Shown one piece after another: positions 36,416-45,624 of a stretch of 64,000 bases of DNA. The notes below the pieces were generated by a model, which saw only the letters and a list, made by a program, of their open reading frames with translations, made no database searches and was not told the DNA's origin. The DNA comes from Jeotgalicoccus halotolerans (GTDB lineage: Bacteria; Bacillota; Bacilli; Staphylococcales; Salinicoccaceae), in the NCBI RefSeq assembly GCF_003387165.1, contig NZ_QUMW01000015.1:62001-126000 (forward strand), written 5' to 3'. The number at the start of each line of letters is the position of its first letter. Positions within the stretch are counted from its first letter, which is position 1. A program made the translations under genes and the position numbers.

Positions 36416-37165
36416 TTATATTACAGCTGTATGTTCAGCAATCCGGTCAAGTTCATTTGGTCCGATATGATCATCTGTAATAATTCCTGTAAAATCCTTT
36501 AAGTCGCAAATCTTTGAAAATGCAGTATGGCTGAGCTTACTGGAGTCCACGACAAGATAAGCTGTCTGGCCGCACTTCATCATTAAACGTTTTACCTTCG
36601 CCTTTTCAATCGTCGGTGCAAAAATACCTTCATCTATCATCATGGCCTGGGTGCCGACAAAGGAAACATTTACTTTAATGTTGTTCAGCATATCTATCGT
36701 CTGAGCACCGTACATTGACCCGACATTCTGCTGGACAGTTCCGCCCAATATAATCACTTCATGCTGACTGTCGATTAACTCAGCTGCCGCTTTAATATCA
36801 TTCGTAACGATACGTACTGTAAAATCTGCATTTTTTAACAGTTTGCAAATTTCAAGAGTCGTTGTGCCGGCATCGAGCAGTATTGTTTCATCCGGTTTAA
36901 TGAACTGCATTGCCTTTTTCGCGATCAGCCGTTTCTCTTCTATATTCACAAGCTGCTTCTTTACGAACGGCACTTCATTTAAGAAGGAATCCTTCAGCAA
37001 GATCGAAGTGGACGTTCTGATAATTTGTTCATTTGATTCAAGTTCCTTTAAATCACGGCGTACTGTCATCTCGGAAACATTAAGCTCGGCTGCGAGCAGC
37101 TCTATCGTTACATTGCTGTCCTCAGCTACCCGGTTGACAATATACTGCTGTCTTTTAATCTTCAT
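36416..37165 (-). CDS. DeoR-family regulator of the acid-sugar operon
   Basis: DeoR/GlpR-type repressor of 249 residues: N-terminal HTH (VTIELLAAELNVSEMTVRRDLKELE) and C-terminal sugar-phosphate-binding domain with DAGTTTLEICKLL and TNDIKAAAEL, FVGTQAM. It is the first gene of the operon and probably senses a phosphorylated intermediate. ATG 37165 is chosen because AAGG lies 8 nt upstream; in-frame ATGs at 37171 and 37186 lie on the ribosome site or within the proposed -10 element. Confidence 0.88.
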   Translation of the reverse strand: MKIKRQQYIVNRVAEDSNVTIELLAAELNVSEMTVRRDLKELESNEQIIRTSTSILLKDSFLNEVPFVKKQLVNIEEKRLIAKKAMQFIKPDETILLDAGTTTLEICKLLKNADFTVRIVTNDIKAAAELIDSQHEVIILGGTVQQNVGSMYGAQTIDMLNNIKVNVSFVGTQAMMIDEGIFAPTIEKAKVKRLMMKCGQTAYLVVDSSKLSHTAFSKICDLKDFTGIITDDHIGPNELDRIAEHTAVI

Positions 37166-37184
37166 ATCCATCACCTTGAGATTC

Positions 37185-37227
37185 ATTATATTGTTTGTTT
37201 TTCACATTGTAAAGAAAATAGTGTGAT
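37185..37227 (-). promoter_or_regulatory. Promoter and candidate DeoR operator of the acid-sugar operon
   Basis: Reading on the minus strand: TTTACA (37208-37213), 17-base spacer, TATAAT (37185-37190). Imperfect inverted half-sites TTCACA (37201-37206) and TGTGAT (37222-37227) flank the -35 box and may be the repressor site. Confidence 0.6.
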
Positions 37228-37287
37228 AATTTAACATCTTTAATTTTATTTTGTTACTAATTAACATTAAAAAGTAATTGGCACAAC

Positions 37288-37322
37288 AAAAAAGTAAAAC
37301 CCGTCTCTCCGGATTTTACTTT
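37288..37322 (-). terminator. Terminator of the 37338 gene
   Basis: AGTAAAA..CCG / CGG.TTTTACT stem, with a TTTTTT run following on the minus strand. Confidence 0.65.
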
Positions 37323-37337
37323 TCGCTTCATAATATA

Positions 37338-37739
37338 CTATTTCTTGATAAGCACTCCTTGTTCTTTCAGCCGTGCCGCAGTACTTTTCATACGCTCGGT
37401 GTCACCGGCTTCTTTCGCTTCATGATATTCACTCAGCAAGTCGGTCACTTCATTCTGCTCACCGTGAATCTTACCGCTTTGAGCTTTATCATCGTTATAT
37501 ATCATCTCCACCCGGAACGTTACAAACAGCATTATAATCCCAAATATTACTGCAAGTCCGATGCTCGATACTCCAGCGATATTTTCAAGTGTATCGTTGC
37601 TAATTACTTTTTCTGATAAAAACTGCGCGATTTCCGGAATAATAAATCCAACTGCCATTCCCATGAGTACTCTTACCGGATCAAAGTGATATTTCTTTCT
37701 GTCCGGCCGCCTGTTATCTTCTTCTGATTTTAAAAACAT
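37338..37739 (-). CDS. Hypothetical membrane protein with two helices and a coiled C-terminus
   Basis: 133 residues. A basic N-terminus is followed by two hydrophobic segments (about residues 25-42 and 55-78) and a charged helical C-terminus (NEVTDLLSEYHEAKEAGDTERMKSTAARLKEQG). ATG 37739 is used because AGGAG lies 8 nt upstream. No family is recognised. Transcribed alone between terminators. Confidence 0.65.
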   Translation of the reverse strand: MFLKSEEDNRRPDRKKYHFDPVRVLMGMAVGFIIPEIAQFLSEKVISNDTLENIAGVSSIGLAVIFGIIMLFVTFRVEMIYNDDKAQSGKIHGEQNEVTDLLSEYHEAKEAGDTERMKSTAARLKEQGVLIKK

Positions 37740-37851
37740 ACTAAAGCTCCTCATATTTCTTCCTGCTTAGCATTATACTAAACAAGCTGCCGGATTACGC
37801 CAAAAAAATGCTATTATTTCTAAAAAAATAATGGCATCTTCCTCATTCTAT

Positions 37852-39297
37852 CTATTCATTTTTATACTGCATGTACACAACTTGTGTAACTAAGAAATCT
37901 TCAACACCGTGTTTGCCGTCGGTGCCGCCGAGCCCTGACTGTCTCATGCCTGCATGGTAACCCTGGACTGCTTCAAAGTTTTCCCTGTTCACATACGTTT
38001 CACCGAACTTCATCTCGTTGATGACTTTCATCGTTTCGTTCATATCATCAGTGTAAAGTGATGATGACAGTCCGTAAATTGTGTCGTTTGCCATGTCGAT
38101 TGCTTCATCGATTGTTTCAAAAGTCGCAATCGGCAAAACGGGTCCGAATATTTCATCGCGCATAATTTTAGAATCATGCGTTACATTCGTTAAAATGGTT
38201 GGTTCATAGAAGAAACCTTTCTCCATATCCGCTTTCTTTCCGCCAGTAACTGCTTTTGCGCCGTCAGCCACTGCTTCATCCACCATTTCAGCAACTGTGT
38301 TCAAACGGTCTTCGTTAATCAGCGGTCCGACTTCAACGTCTTTATCTTCACGGGGATTACCGAGTTTTTTCTCTTTAAAAGCTGCAGCAAGCTTATCAGT
38401 TAATTCTTCTGCGACACTGGAATGCACATAAACACGTTCAGCGTTTGTACAAGCCTGGCCATTATTAGCGAGTCTCGAGGTCACGAGAGCATTCACCGCA
38501 AGATCAATATCCGCATGCTTCGACACAATAGCCGGCGCCTTGCCGCCGAGCTCCAGATTCACTTTTGTAATATTCTGGGCTGCTGCTTCCATTATTTTAG
38601 TTCCTGCAGTAATACTGCCGGTCATTGTAATCATATCTACATTTTTATGTTTTGCGAGCGCGTTGCCGATTTCAGAACCCACACCGGTTACCACGTTATA
38701 GACGCCCGCCGGAATTTCTTCCATTTCATCGACAATTTTTGTGAATTCCATCGCCGTATTTGGTGTGTGCTGACTCGGCTTAAGCACAATCGTATTACCT
38801 GTAACGAGGGCGGTCGCCACTTTTCTTGCCAGTATAAATACCGGGAAGTTCCAGGGATTAATCCCCGCCACAACACCGATTGGCTTTTTGTAAATTAAAA
38901 TATTCTCATTGGCACGGTCGCTCGGCACAACATCACCTTCAATACGTCTCGCCCATTCCGACATATAGTGGAAATAATCAATCGCAAGATCGACTTCACC
39001 GCCAGCAAGCTCGTAATCCTTCCCCTGTTCCTCCTGAAGCAAATCGATAAAGGTATCGCGTCTATCTGCGATGGCATCGCCGAGTTTACGGACGATTTTC
39101 CCGCGTTCTATATTCGGCGTGAGTTCCCATGATCTCTGAGCTTTTGCTGCAGCCTGCACCGCCTTGTCTACATCTGCATTGGTCGCTTTCGGAGTTCGTG
39201 AAATTACCGCTTCAGTCGCCGGATTGATTACGTCAATCCAGTCTTTTCCTGTCGAATCCGTATAGGTCCCGTCAATATATAACTGATGCTGAATCAA
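37852..39297 (-). CDS. aldA: Lactaldehyde/glycolaldehyde dehydrogenase, AldA type
   Basis: NAD-dependent aldehyde dehydrogenase of 481 residues. GVVAGINPWNFPVFILARKVATAL, the general-base Glu in KVNLELGGKAPAIV and the catalytic Cys in NNGQACTNAERV are all present. The C-terminus (KFGETYVNRENFEAVQGYHAG) is very close to E. coli AldA, which oxidises L-lactaldehyde and glycolaldehyde. Succinate-semialdehyde or betaine-aldehyde activity cannot be excluded. It is close to the acid-sugar operon but separated by a small gene and a terminator. Confidence 0.83.
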   Translation of the reverse strand: MIQHQLYIDGTYTDSTGKDWIDVINPATEAVISRTPKATNADVDKAVQAAAKAQRSWELTPNIERGKIVRKLGDAIADRRDTFIDLLQEEQGKDYELAGGEVDLAIDYFHYMSEWARRIEGDVVPSDRANENILIYKKPIGVVAGINPWNFPVFILARKVATALVTGNTIVLKPSQHTPNTAMEFTKIVDEMEEIPAGVYNVVTGVGSEIGNALAKHKNVDMITMTGSITAGTKIMEAAAQNITKVNLELGGKAPAIVSKHADIDLAVNALVTSRLANNGQACTNAERVYVHSSVAEELTDKLAAAFKEKKLGNPREDKDVEVGPLINEDRLNTVAEMVDEAVADGAKAVTGGKKADMEKGFFYEPTILTNVTHDSKIMRDEIFGPVLPIATFETIDEAIDMANDTIYGLSSSLYTDDMNETMKVINEMKFGETYVNRENFEAVQGYHAGMRQSGLGGTDGKHGVEDFLVTQVVYMQYKNE

Positions 39298-39369
39298 AAA
39301 ATCTCCTCCTAAATTATGTTACTCATTATCTTCCCTTTATATTTCCGGTAAAACTTTCAAAGCAGCGAA

Positions 39370-40008
39370 CTACTCTTTCTCGGCAACAACAGTGAATCGT
39401 TCATTTACATGTTCCGCATTTTCAGCTTCATCCATGACCGCGATTGCAAAGTCAGCGTAGCTGATGTAGCTCTCTTCCGACTTGTTCACAAGAAGCACAT
39501 CGTTCCCTGATTCATAAGCTCCCGTCCGTTTTCCGTCGGCGTCAAATTCTGCTGACGGACTGATAAAGGTCCATTTTAGGTTTGTTGTCTGCTCAAGTTC
39601 TTCCAGATTTTCACTCTGTCCGCCCGCAGTCGGTTTAAAGATATCCGGGAAGTTCGGTGTATCGATAACTTTCATCGTTCTGCTGTCATCGACATACAAA
39701 CTGCCGGCACCGCCGACAACAATCAGACGGATGCCAGTGCCGGAAAGCGCATTAATCAGCACCCGTCCCGCTTCAACATGGGCATCTTTCTCACCAAGCG
39801 GAGCACCGAAGGCGTTTACGACGACATCCAGTCCTTTAAAATCCTCTGTCCATGTATCATGTACATCTTTCTCTATTACTTTCACATTATCATTATTTAA
39901 CTTCGAAGCATTTCTGACAATCGCAGTGACCTCATGTCCTCTTCTGACCGCTTCATCTAATATTAAACTGCCGGCCTTACCCGTTGCGCCTACGATTCCT
40001 ATTTTCAT
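39370..40008 (-). CDS. NAD(P)-binding protein, atypical SDR (YwnB/NmrA-like)
   Basis: Rossmann protein of 212 residues with the dinucleotide motif GATGKAGSLILDEA and VVNAFGAPLGEKDAH, VVGGAGSLYVDDSR, WTFISPSAEFD. It lacks the classical YxxxK and fits the atypical SDR5/NmrA-like group, some of which sense redox cofactors or reduce quinones. A second member of this family is at 55428. Function unknown. Confidence 0.8.
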   Translation of the reverse strand: MKIGIVGATGKAGSLILDEAVRRGHEVTAIVRNASKLNNDNVKVIEKDVHDTWTEDFKGLDVVVNAFGAPLGEKDAHVEAGRVLINALSGTGIRLIVVGGAGSLYVDDSRTMKVIDTPNFPDIFKPTAGGQSENLEELEQTTNLKWTFISPSAEFDADGKRTGAYESGNDVLLVNKSEESYISYADFAIAVMDEAENAEHVNERFTVVAEKE

Positions 40009-40109
40009 TAAAAACCCTCCGGTTATGTTATGATTTTAAATACTATCTATGTATACCCTGTACTTACTTTTTGAAACTATACTTTTTTACTGATTAGGAG
40101 AGCAGCTAT

Positions 40110-40583
40110 ATGAAGAAAAAGAAAACCCAAAAAACAAATGCCATGCGCGTACTTGAGAATAACAAAATCAGCTACGAAGTGCATGAATATCCCTGGAATG
40201 AAGATCATACAGATGAGGAGAACGCGGGGGTGCCGTTCGACAAAATTTATAAAACCCTTGTTGCTGTCGGCAATAATACAGGAGTGATTGTCGGCTGTAT
40301 CCCTTCTTCAACCGAGCTCGATTTAAAGAAATTTGCCAAAGCGAGCGGTAACAAAAAAGTCGATATGCTTCATATGAAAGATCTTGAAAAAACAACAGGC
40401 TATATCCGCGGCGGCTGTTCGCCTGTCGGCATGAAAAAACTGTTTCCGACTTATATCGAAGCACAAGCAGAAATGATGGATACCATTATCGTCTCTGCTG
40501 GAAAGCGCGGCATGCAGATGGAACTTGCTCCTGATGATTTACTGCAAGTCACCGCAGGCAATTTCGCTGATATCACAGAATAA
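40110..40583 (+). CDS. ybaK: Cys-tRNA(Pro) deacylase, YbaK/EbsC family
   Basis: 157-residue trans-editing protein that removes mischarged amino acids from tRNA, usually Cys from tRNA-Pro. The family marks are KTLVAVGNNTGVIVGCIPSSTELDLKK-type core around residues 47-75, with the catalytic Lys in this block, and TGYIRGGCSPVGMKK near the middle. AGGAG precedes the ATG by 8-10 nt. Monocistronic, followed by a terminator. Confidence 0.88.
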   Translation: MKKKKTQKTNAMRVLENNKISYEVHEYPWNEDHTDEENAGVPFDKIYKTLVAVGNNTGVIVGCIPSSTELDLKKFAKASGNKKVDMLHMKDLEKTTGYIRGGCSPVGMKKLFPTYIEAQAEMMDTIIVSAGKRGMQMELAPDDLLQVTAGNFADITE

Positions 40584-40586
40584 AAT

Positions 40587-40622
40587 TGAGCTCTGACCAA
40601 AGAAAAGGTCAGAGCTCTTTAT
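40587..40622. terminator. Bidirectional terminator between ybaK and ctaG
   Basis: GAGCTCTGACC / GGTCAGAGCTC perfect stem with an 8-base loop, between convergent genes. Confidence 0.88.
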
Positions 40623-40625
40623 TAT

Positions 40626-41411
40626 CTAAGAAAATTTTAATAAACGAGTATGCTCTCTTTCTGCGGCCTTATACCACTGCCAGCATAGGATGATTATCAG
40701 TGCGAGGTCAACGATGTCGCCGCCGTAGTACATCAGCATTGCACCTGCTTCACCATCCTCTCGTGCTATGCCGGCCGGAGGTGAAGCGTATATCATCTTG
40801 GATAGTATTTTATGAAAACCAAGGGCCGCAATCAGAACTGCAGCACGGTATAAAAATGTGTAACGGTGAGTAACAATATCGATATAAATTATCGACATCG
40901 TAAAAAGATAGCCCGCGAGAAAAACATGAAGATGAATAAGCGCAAACAAGAGTACAGATGAGTGCATAATTTCAAATAATCCTGTTTTATAAATAAGAAA
41001 TAAGCCGCCGATATTTAATATAGAAGCGACAATTGGATTACTGATAAATTGAACATACTTCAAATTCAGAATTTTACTCAGTTTTCTTGCATGGGCTACT
41101 TTCAGTGTTCTCATCAAGAGAGTCATCGGTTTACCATGCAGTATAAGAAGCGGTCCAAGCATGCCGAGCAGCAGATGCCCCAGCATATGGACAGTAAAAT
41201 CCATATGGGACAAACGAGCCAGCGGACCTGTCAGCGCAGCAGCTGAAAGAGTCACACCTGCTGCAAACAAGGTATACCTGCTCCATTTCCACTTTTGATG
41301 TTTCTTTCCGGAAGCGTACATGGCTGCAGGGTAAAGTACTAAGGCAGCCAGCGCGAGCGCGCCGACGATAATTTCAAGAATTAAAAAGTGCGTCATATTC
41401 ATATGATGCAT
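40626..41411 (-). CDS. ctaG: CtaG (caa3-type) cytochrome c oxidase assembly factor
   Basis: Membrane protein of 261 residues with about seven helices, of the caa3_CtaG family thought to deliver copper to cytochrome oxidase. His-rich helices are visible (HMDFTVHMLGHLLLGMLGPLLILHG near residue 70 and HLHVFLAGYLF near 160). The ATG is 2 bp after the DUF2243 stop codon, with only a weak ribosome site, so translation is probably coupled to the upstream gene. No oxidase genes lie in the window. Confidence 0.83.
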   Translation of the reverse strand: MHHMNMTHFLILEIIVGALALAALVLYPAAMYASGKKHQKWKWSRYTLFAAGVTLSAAALTGPLARLSHMDFTVHMLGHLLLGMLGPLLILHGKPMTLLMRTLKVAHARKLSKILNLKYVQFISNPIVASILNIGGLFLIYKTGLFEIMHSSVLLFALIHLHVFLAGYLFTMSIIYIDIVTHRYTFLYRAAVLIAALGFHKILSKMIYASPPAGIAREDGEAGAMLMYYGGDIVDLALIIILCWQWYKAAEREHTRLLKFS

Positions 41412-41413
41412 AC

Positions 41414-41881
41414 TTAATTACCTGCGCTTTCGCGTTTTGACCTGTAAATTATTATAATCCCTGCAATTAAGAAAATTGCACCTGCGATATTCCAGGCTAA
41501 ATCATACGGCAGTATATTAACGTCATAGCGCACCTGGTGAATACGGAGCAATTTGTGGTTTATAATGCCGTCGAACAGCTGGAAAATACCGAGACCGGTA
41601 AATATTCCTCCTATCCACCGCCGTTTGTGCATTTCTTTTTTCCGGCGTGAATCAGCAAACATAAAGAAACCGACCACGAGGGCAAATAAGGCGAATGAAT
41701 TGAGCAGGCCGTCAGACAAAATACCGATAAATGTCGTCGAATGATCGTAAAAGTGATGCCACTGAAGAAGCTGATGAAAAATAATTTCATCGACGAGTGC
41801 CATTAAGCCGATTCCTAAAAAAATACCTGACCATATGTTTTTACTCCGATGCGAATCAATGTTTTGATGAGCCATAGACAT
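41414..41881 (-). CDS. DUF2243 family membrane protein
   Basis: 155 residues with four hydrophobic segments. Characteristic His residues appear in FLGIGLMALVDEIIFHQLLQWHHFYDH and FQLFDGIINHKLLRIHQVRY, possible copper or heme ligands. The family is often found directly next to CtaG, as here, so a shared role in copper handling or oxidase assembly is inferred; no biochemical function is established. Confidence 0.8.
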   Translation of the reverse strand: MSMAHQNIDSHRSKNIWSGIFLGIGLMALVDEIIFHQLLQWHHFYDHSTTFIGILSDGLLNSFALFALVVGFFMFADSRRKKEMHKRRWIGGIFTGLGIFQLFDGIINHKLLRIHQVRYDVNILPYDLAWNIAGAIFLIAGIIIIYRSKRESAGN

Positions 41882-41950
41882 TCCTCTTTCGCATAAATGT
41901 TAATATATAAAATACCCTGGCATTATATATATTAACCCGTATAAACAAAA

Positions 41951-41986
41951 AAACCTTAAATCCTGAGCGGATTTAAGGTTTTACAT
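41951..41986 (-). terminator. Terminator of clpE
   Basis: AAAACCTTAAATCC / GGATTTAAGGTTTTA stem with a 5-base loop, 6 bp after the clpE stop codon. Confidence 0.88.
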
Positions 41987-41991
41987 TTATA

Positions 41992-44127
41992 TTAAGCTTT
42001 TACAACGACAATTTCCCCGTCTTTGATGTGCGCTTTAACACTGTTTAATTCATCTTCTTCCAGAATTAAATCTGTCAGCTGATCTTCGATTTTATCCTGA
42101 ATGACACGGCGGAGCGGTCTTGCACCGAAACGCTTGTCATAACCCAGGCTGACGAGTTTTTTCTTGGCGTCATCTGTAATTGAGATTTCAATTTCGTTTT
42201 CTTCTAATGCTTCCTGCAAGTCATTAAGCATTAAATCAACAATTTCCATTAAGTTATCCTCTGACAATTCGCTAAAGTTAATAATTGCATCGAATCTGTT
42301 CAGGAATTCAGGTTTGAAATAATTGCTTAAGTTTTCAAGCGTGCTGACCGATTCGTGCTGTTCCGCATTAAAGCCGACGCTTACATTATTATCACCTGTA
42401 CCGGCGTTACTTGTCATAATGATCACTGTCTCTTTAAAGCTGACTGTTCTGCCGTGTGAGTCTGTCAGCTGGCCATCTTCCATAATCTGCAGGAACATGT
42501 TCTGCACATCAGGATGCGCTTTTTCGATCTCATCTAAAAGAATAATTGAATAAGGATTGTGACGCACTTTTTCTGTCAGCTGGCCTGCTTCTTCGTGACC
42601 GACATAGCCTGGAGGCGAACCGATAATTTTAGAGATGGAATGTTTCTCCATATATTCACTCATATCGAGTCTGATCATGGACTCTCTTGTACCAAATAAC
42701 TCTTCAGCAAGTGCTTTCGTTAATTCAGTTTTACCGACACCCGTTGGTCCGACAAATAAGAATGAACCGATTGGACGGTATTTAGATTTAAGTCCTGCAC
42801 GGCTTCTTCTGACAGCTTTCGATACCTTATCCACCGCTTCGTCCTGACCGATCACTTTAGTACTCAAATTCGTACCGAGATCTCTCATCTGCGCCTGTTC
42901 TTCAGACTGCAGTTTCGTCACAGGAATACCTGTTTTTTCTTCGACTATAAGCTGAATGTCAGATACATCAACATTCATAACCTGCTGATCATCAGCTGCT
43001 GCTTCCAGCTGTTTTTCAAGCTGAAGTTCTTGATATTTCAAGCGTGCTGCAGTTTCATAATCTTCCTGCTCTGCCGCAGCGTCTTTTTCTTCAGCAATTT
43101 TTTCAAGTTTCTGTTTGATTGAATCTGTATCATTTTCTGCATTTGCGAGATTCAACCGTGCACCGACTTCATCCATTAAGTCGATTGCTTTATCCGGTAA
43201 GAAACGGTCTTGAATATATCTGTGCGATAAATTCACAAACGCTTCAACCACTTCGTCGGAATAGCTGACTTCATGGAACTTCTCATAGCGGTCTTTAATT
43301 CCTTTAAGGATTAAAACCGATTCCTCTAAAGTCGGTTCTTTTACGATAATCGGCTGCAGCCGGCGTTCGAGCGCTGCATCTTTTTCAATCTGACGGTACT
43401 CTTTCAGCGTTGTTGCACCGATAATTTGCAGTTCACCGCGTGCAAGCGCCGGTTTAAGAATGTTACCTGCGTCCATCTGTGAACTTTCCGCAGAACCCGC
43501 ACCGACAATCTGGTGAATTTCATCGATAAAGAGAATAACTTCCTGACGCTCTTTCAGTTCAGCAATGAGCTGTTTCATACGCTCTTCGAACTGACCGCGC
43601 ATTGAAGTATTCGCAACAAGCGATGCTACGTCCAGCACGTAAATTTCTTTGTCCATTAATTTCGCCGGCACATTGCCTTCTACTATTTTCAGTGCCAGCC
43701 CTTCAGCAATTGCTGTTTTACCGACACCCGGTTCACCGATTAATACCGGATTGTTTTTATTACGTCTGTTCAGCGTCTCAACAACGCGTTTTACTTCTTT
43801 GTCGCGGCCAATAACAGGATCGATATTGCCCGCTCTTGCTTCGTCTGAAATATTATTGCCGAGCTGGTCTAAAAGCCCGTCGCGCTGACTATTTTCACGT
43901 TCTTTTGTTTGTGTACTGGTTCCTTTGTTTCCTTGTCCATTAAAATATTTATTGTTCATATTATTATTTTCGAAAGGTGATCCTTTAAAAAAGTCATTTG
44001 AATTCATCATTTGACCCTGGATATCCTGGAAACAGCTGTCACATAAATGAACCTGCATTTTTTGATTGTTAAAATTCATTGCAAGGTTTACATTCGCTTC
44101 GTTAATTCCGCAATTTTGACATTTCAT
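41992..44127 (-). CDS. clpE: ATP-dependent Clp protease ATP-binding subunit ClpE
   Basis: HSP100/Clp ATPase of 711 residues. The N-terminal zinc finger (Cys3, Cys6, Cys29, Cys32) marks it as ClpE rather than ClpC or ClpB. Then come AAA domain 1 (Walker [10 protein letters not shown]), a UVR segment ([17 protein letters not shown]), and AAA domain 2 ([20 protein letters not shown]). It unfolds damaged proteins for ClpP during heat stress. AGGAGG precedes the ATG by about 8 nt. Three CtsR sites and a strong promoter lie upstream, so heat-inducible derepression is expected. Confidence 0.95.
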   Translation of the reverse strand: MKCQNCGINEANVNLAMNFNNQKMQVHLCDSCFQDIQGQMMNSNDFFKGSPFENNNMNNKYFNGQGNKGTSTQTKERENSQRDGLLDQLGNNISDEARAGNIDPVIGRDKEVKRVVETLNRRNKNNPVLIGEPGVGKTAIAEGLALKIVEGNVPAKLMDKEIYVLDVASLVANTSMRGQFEERMKQLIAELKERQEVILFIDEIHQIVGAGSAESSQMDAGNILKPALARGELQIIGATTLKEYRQIEKDAALERRLQPIIVKEPTLEESVLILKGIKDRYEKFHEVSYSDEVVEAFVNLSHRYIQDRFLPDKAIDLMDEVGARLNLANAENDTDSIKQKLEKIAEEKDAAAEQEDYETAARLKYQELQLEKQLEAAADDQQVMNVDVSDIQLIVEEKTGIPVTKLQSEEQAQMRDLGTNLSTKVIGQDEAVDKVSKAVRRSRAGLKSKYRPIGSFLFVGPTGVGKTELTKALAEELFGTRESMIRLDMSEYMEKHSISKIIGSPPGYVGHEEAGQLTEKVRHNPYSIILLDEIEKAHPDVQNMFLQIMEDGQLTDSHGRTVSFKETVIIMTSNAGTGDNNVSVGFNAEQHESVSTLENLSNYFKPEFLNRFDAIINFSELSEDNLMEIVDLMLNDLQEALEENEIEISITDDAKKKLVSLGYDKRFGARPLRRVIQDKIEDQLTDLILEEDELNSVKAHIKDGEIVVVKA

Positions 44128-44172
44128 ATGTGTTTCCTCCTATTGATATATTCGTATTTACAGTCTTTTGAC

Positions 44173-44314
44173 TTTGACTATATTTGACTATAAATACAGT
44201 ATAAAGGCCTTAAAAGATATTTTCAAATATGATGCTCACTCTTTATTTTTATTAAATCCCTTGTTTGACTATCTTTGACCTTATATATTTATTATACACT
44301 GACCTTCTTTGACT
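44173..44314 (-). promoter_or_regulatory. Three CtsR operators in the clpE control region
   Basis: Direct heptad repeats read on the plus strand: TTTGACT-ATA-TTTGACT (44173-44189) and TTTGACT-ATC-TTTGACC (44264-44280), both exact for the CtsR site, and ACTGACC-TTC-TTTGACT (44298-44314) with two mismatches. The third fills the promoter spacer, the second covers the transcription start and the first lies in the leader. Confidence 0.88.
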
Positions 44315-44319
44315 TTCAA
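44291..44319 (-). promoter_or_regulatory. Sigma-A promoter of clpE
   Basis: TTGAAA (44314-44319), exactly 17 bases, TATAAT (44291-44296) on the minus strand; start predicted near 44284, giving a leader of about 155 nt. Confidence 0.8.
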
Positions 44320-44470
44320 GTGTTTTTTGGTAGATATTTTTCTATTGCTGCTATCTTCTCATTTCTCTCAACCTTTCATCGATAATCATTTCGATGTGTT
44401 ACCTTTTCATATTCAAGACTTGATAAAGCTCCATGCAGCCAATTACTTTCGCGCTTTCGCCTTTCTTTTG

Positions 44471-44554
44471 TGCAAGGTCTCTCAAAATATCACTACCTTG
44501 CTCGTTTCAACACTCATTATGAGCAAGGTCAACCAAAATTGCACCACCTTGCTC
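44471..44554. repeat. Two copies of a 33-bp hairpin repeat
   Basis: Copies at 44471-44503 and 44522-44554, 51 bp apart, share GCAAGGTC..nCAAAAtn.CACnACCTTGCTC. Each is itself an inverted repeat (GCAAGGT / ACCTTGC). They lie in the 500-bp gene-free stretch between clpE and the VOC gene, where I see no coding region. Confidence 0.75.
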
Positions 44555-44585
44555 ACCACTGGCCACCTCCTTCAACTTCATCAAC

Positions 44586-44618
44586 AAAAAAACAGATATC
44601 CTTATCAAGGATATCTGC
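44586..44618 (-). terminator. Terminator of the VOC dioxygenase gene
   Basis: AGATATCCTT / AAGGATATCT stem with a T7 run on the minus strand, 15 bp after the gene's stop codon. Confidence 0.88.
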
Positions 44619-44632
44619 CCAAATTAACTTCA

Positions 44633-45586
44633 CTATATTCTCTTATCCTTTTCAATAGGAGTCAGTTTTGCTTCAATCTCGGCTCTGTCCGCTTCCAAGA
44701 ATGGCGGCAGATCTAATTTTTCTCCCGCTTCAATGCCGGGTGTTGTACCCACGAGCCCGGGTCTATCTGTTGCAAGTTCAAACATAATGCCGTTGGATTC
44801 CCGGAAGTATAAGCTTTTGAAGAAGTGTCTGTCAACGACTCCTGTTGAACTGAATCCTCTCTTTACAACCTGTTCATGCCAGTACTGCAATGTTTCTTCA
44901 TCTTCTACATTAATTGCGAGGTGATGTACGCTCCCGCGCCCCGGCCGTTCGCGGCCGCCGTCTTTATATTTAACAACGATTTCACTGTGTCCGCCACTAT
45001 TCGCCGGCCGGTACAGTCGTTCATGGTCATCTCCCGATACTTTCACGTAATCGAACAGTTCCGTCAATGTTCTTTCCATCTTCTCAATTCGGCGGACACT
45101 CATTTCAATAGTTCCCATGCTCATAATCTGATATTCTGCCGGCACAGCGGAACCGTTCCAGCTCTCGAATTTGCTGACTTCATCATTATCTGCTGCCTGC
45201 AGTGCCAGCCTCAGTCCGTCACCGTCTTCAAAAAGCAGCGATTTTCTTCCGCCGTAATTTGCTGCCTCACTATATTCCACGCCGTGTTCATCAAATCTTT
45301 TCTGCCAGTACGATAAACTGCTCTCGCCCCTGACGAACAGCCCTATCCGCGTAATTGCGTTTGTGCCTCGTCTGGTATGAGCTGCCATCGGCATTTCAAA
45401 AAAGGTGAGTTCACTCCCCGGTGTACCGTTTTGATCGCCGTAAAATAAATGATACATTGACGGATCGTCCTGGTTAACGGTTACTTTAACTCTGCGCATG
45501 CCGAGAACCTGAGTATAAAATTTGTTATTTTCCTGAGCATTTTTCGTCAGCATAGAAATATGGTGATGTCCTAAAATTGTCTTCAT
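44633..45586 (-). CDS. VOC family ring-cleaving dioxygenase (MhqO-like)
   Basis: 317 residues built from two vicinal-oxygen-chelate repeats. Candidate metal ligands are His near residue 8 (GHHHIS), His in SVHHLAINVED (about 223) and Glu in SNGIMFELATD (about 273). Proteins of this type (MhqO/MhqA in Bacillus and Staphylococcus) are linked to detoxification of quinones and hydroquinones. No MhqR-type regulator is adjacent. Confidence 0.85.
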   Translation of the reverse strand: MKTILGHHHISMLTKNAQENNKFYTQVLGMRRVKVTVNQDDPSMYHLFYGDQNGTPGSELTFFEMPMAAHTRRGTNAITRIGLFVRGESSLSYWQKRFDEHGVEYSEAANYGGRKSLLFEDGDGLRLALQAADNDEVSKFESWNGSAVPAEYQIMSMGTIEMSVRRIEKMERTLTELFDYVKVSGDDHERLYRPANSGGHSEIVVKYKDGGRERPGRGSVHHLAINVEDEETLQYWHEQVVKRGFSSTGVVDRHFFKSLYFRESNGIMFELATDRPGLVGTTPGIEAGEKLDLPPFLEADRAEIEAKLTPIEKDKRI

Positions 45587-45624
45587 AATATTAACCTCCG
45601 TATAGTTATATTAAAAAATAAATC

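Noticed and set aside
44471-44554. CRISPR-like repeat pair
   Set aside because: Only two imperfect repeats, a gap of 18 bp rather than 30-40 bp, and no cas genes nearby.
44309-44716. Plus-strand open frame of about 135 codons downstream of the clpE promoter
   Set aside because: It runs through CtsR sites, two hairpin repeats, a terminator and into the VOC gene; no ribosome site or recognisable protein.
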